Positions 63,968-64,000 of a stretch of DNA of 64,000 nucleotides are shown here, piece after piece. The stretch lies in the NCBI GenBank assembly GCA_944321125.1, contig CALUKD010000010.1:37070-101069 (forward strand), written 5' to 3'. The notes below the pieces were generated by a model. That model did no database searches and had not been told where the DNA came from. It worked only from the letters and a program-made list of their open reading frames with translations. Made by a program: the position numbers and the translations under genes. Each line of letters starts with the position of its first letter. Position 1 is the stretch's first letter. This stretch comes from Candidatus Butyricimonas faecavium. GTDB lineage: Bacteria; Bacteroidota; Bacteroidia; Bacteroidales; Marinifilaceae.

Positions 63968-64000
63968 ATGTCAGAATCCTTAAAAATCATCAAACGTAAT
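63968..64000 (+). CDS. Possible start of a gene running off the window
   Basis: An open frame begins at ATG 63968 (MSESLKIIKRN) and continues to the edge. Eleven codons are too few to identify it. Confidence 0.3.
   Translation, partial: MSESLKIIKRN

Overview
This window looks like a chromosome segment of a Bacteroidales bacterium, most likely from the Odoribacteraceae (Butyricimonas/Odoribacter-like). That placement is an inference. It rests on TAnnTTTG promoter boxes, weak Shine-Dalgarno signals, UpxY-type capsule regulation, many short AT-rich repeats between genes, and an NAD-linked multisubunit [FeFe]-hydrogenase. Nearly the whole window is surface-polysaccharide biosynthesis, with a short housekeeping flank on the left and a hydrogenase operon on the right. 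I saw no tRNA, rRNA, CRISPR array or intact insertion sequence.

Region 1 (1-4.4 kb) is housekeeping: the start of a DPP-IV-like peptidase (minus strand), tgt, an LptF/LptG permease and a pseudouridine synthase with a long charged tail. Region 2 (4.4-25.2 kb) is capsule locus A: a FlaA1-type 4,6-dehydratase and an UpxY-like antiterminator, then a scar (a decayed AAA ATPase and an antisense alkaline-phosphatase-fold transferase gene with two frameshifts), then Wzz, six or seven glycosyltransferases, an EpsG-type polymerase, a flippase, an epimerase/reductase plus WbpL-like phosphotransferase pair, an SLBB/Wza-type exporter and a second Wzz. A hairpin terminator closes it.

Region 3 (25.2-39.8 kb) starts with a D-lactate/2-hydroxyglutarate-dehydrogenase-like flavoprotein. 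Sugar-nucleotide genes follow: a WbpB-like dehydrogenase, a WbuC cupin, a UDP-HexNAc 6-dehydrogenase, rmlA, rmlB, rmlC, a second FlaA1-like dehydratase and rmlD, then an ABC-F ATPase and a UDP-glucuronate decarboxylase. A four-helix-bundle (S23/IVP family) gene sits between rmlA and rmlB. It is flanked by inverted repeats, and its 3' end is duplicated.

Region 4 (39.8-55.9 kb) is exopolysaccharide locus B, mostly on the minus strand. The upstream operon (55.8 to 45.8 kb) starts with a stand-alone receiver domain, then an initiating sugar transferase carrying a degenerate receiver-like N-terminus, a half-length TolC-like protein, a Wzc-like co-polymerase, a Wzy/ligase-like protein, three glycosyltransferases and an acetyltransferase. 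A second operon (44.7 to 39.8 kb) holds two membrane GT2 enzymes, a flippase and an EEP-fold protein. A receiver-histidine kinase is transcribed divergently from the head of this locus.

Region 5 (57.7-63.5 kb) is a minus-strand [FeFe]-hydrogenase operon (HATPase protein, thioredoxin-like [2Fe-2S] protein, NuoF-like, HydA, NuoE-like), plus a stand-alone response regulator. The points most worth a second look are the S23 cassette in the rml operon, the two-component-like head of locus B, the leader motif shared by capsule promoters, and the recurrent intergenic repeat families.
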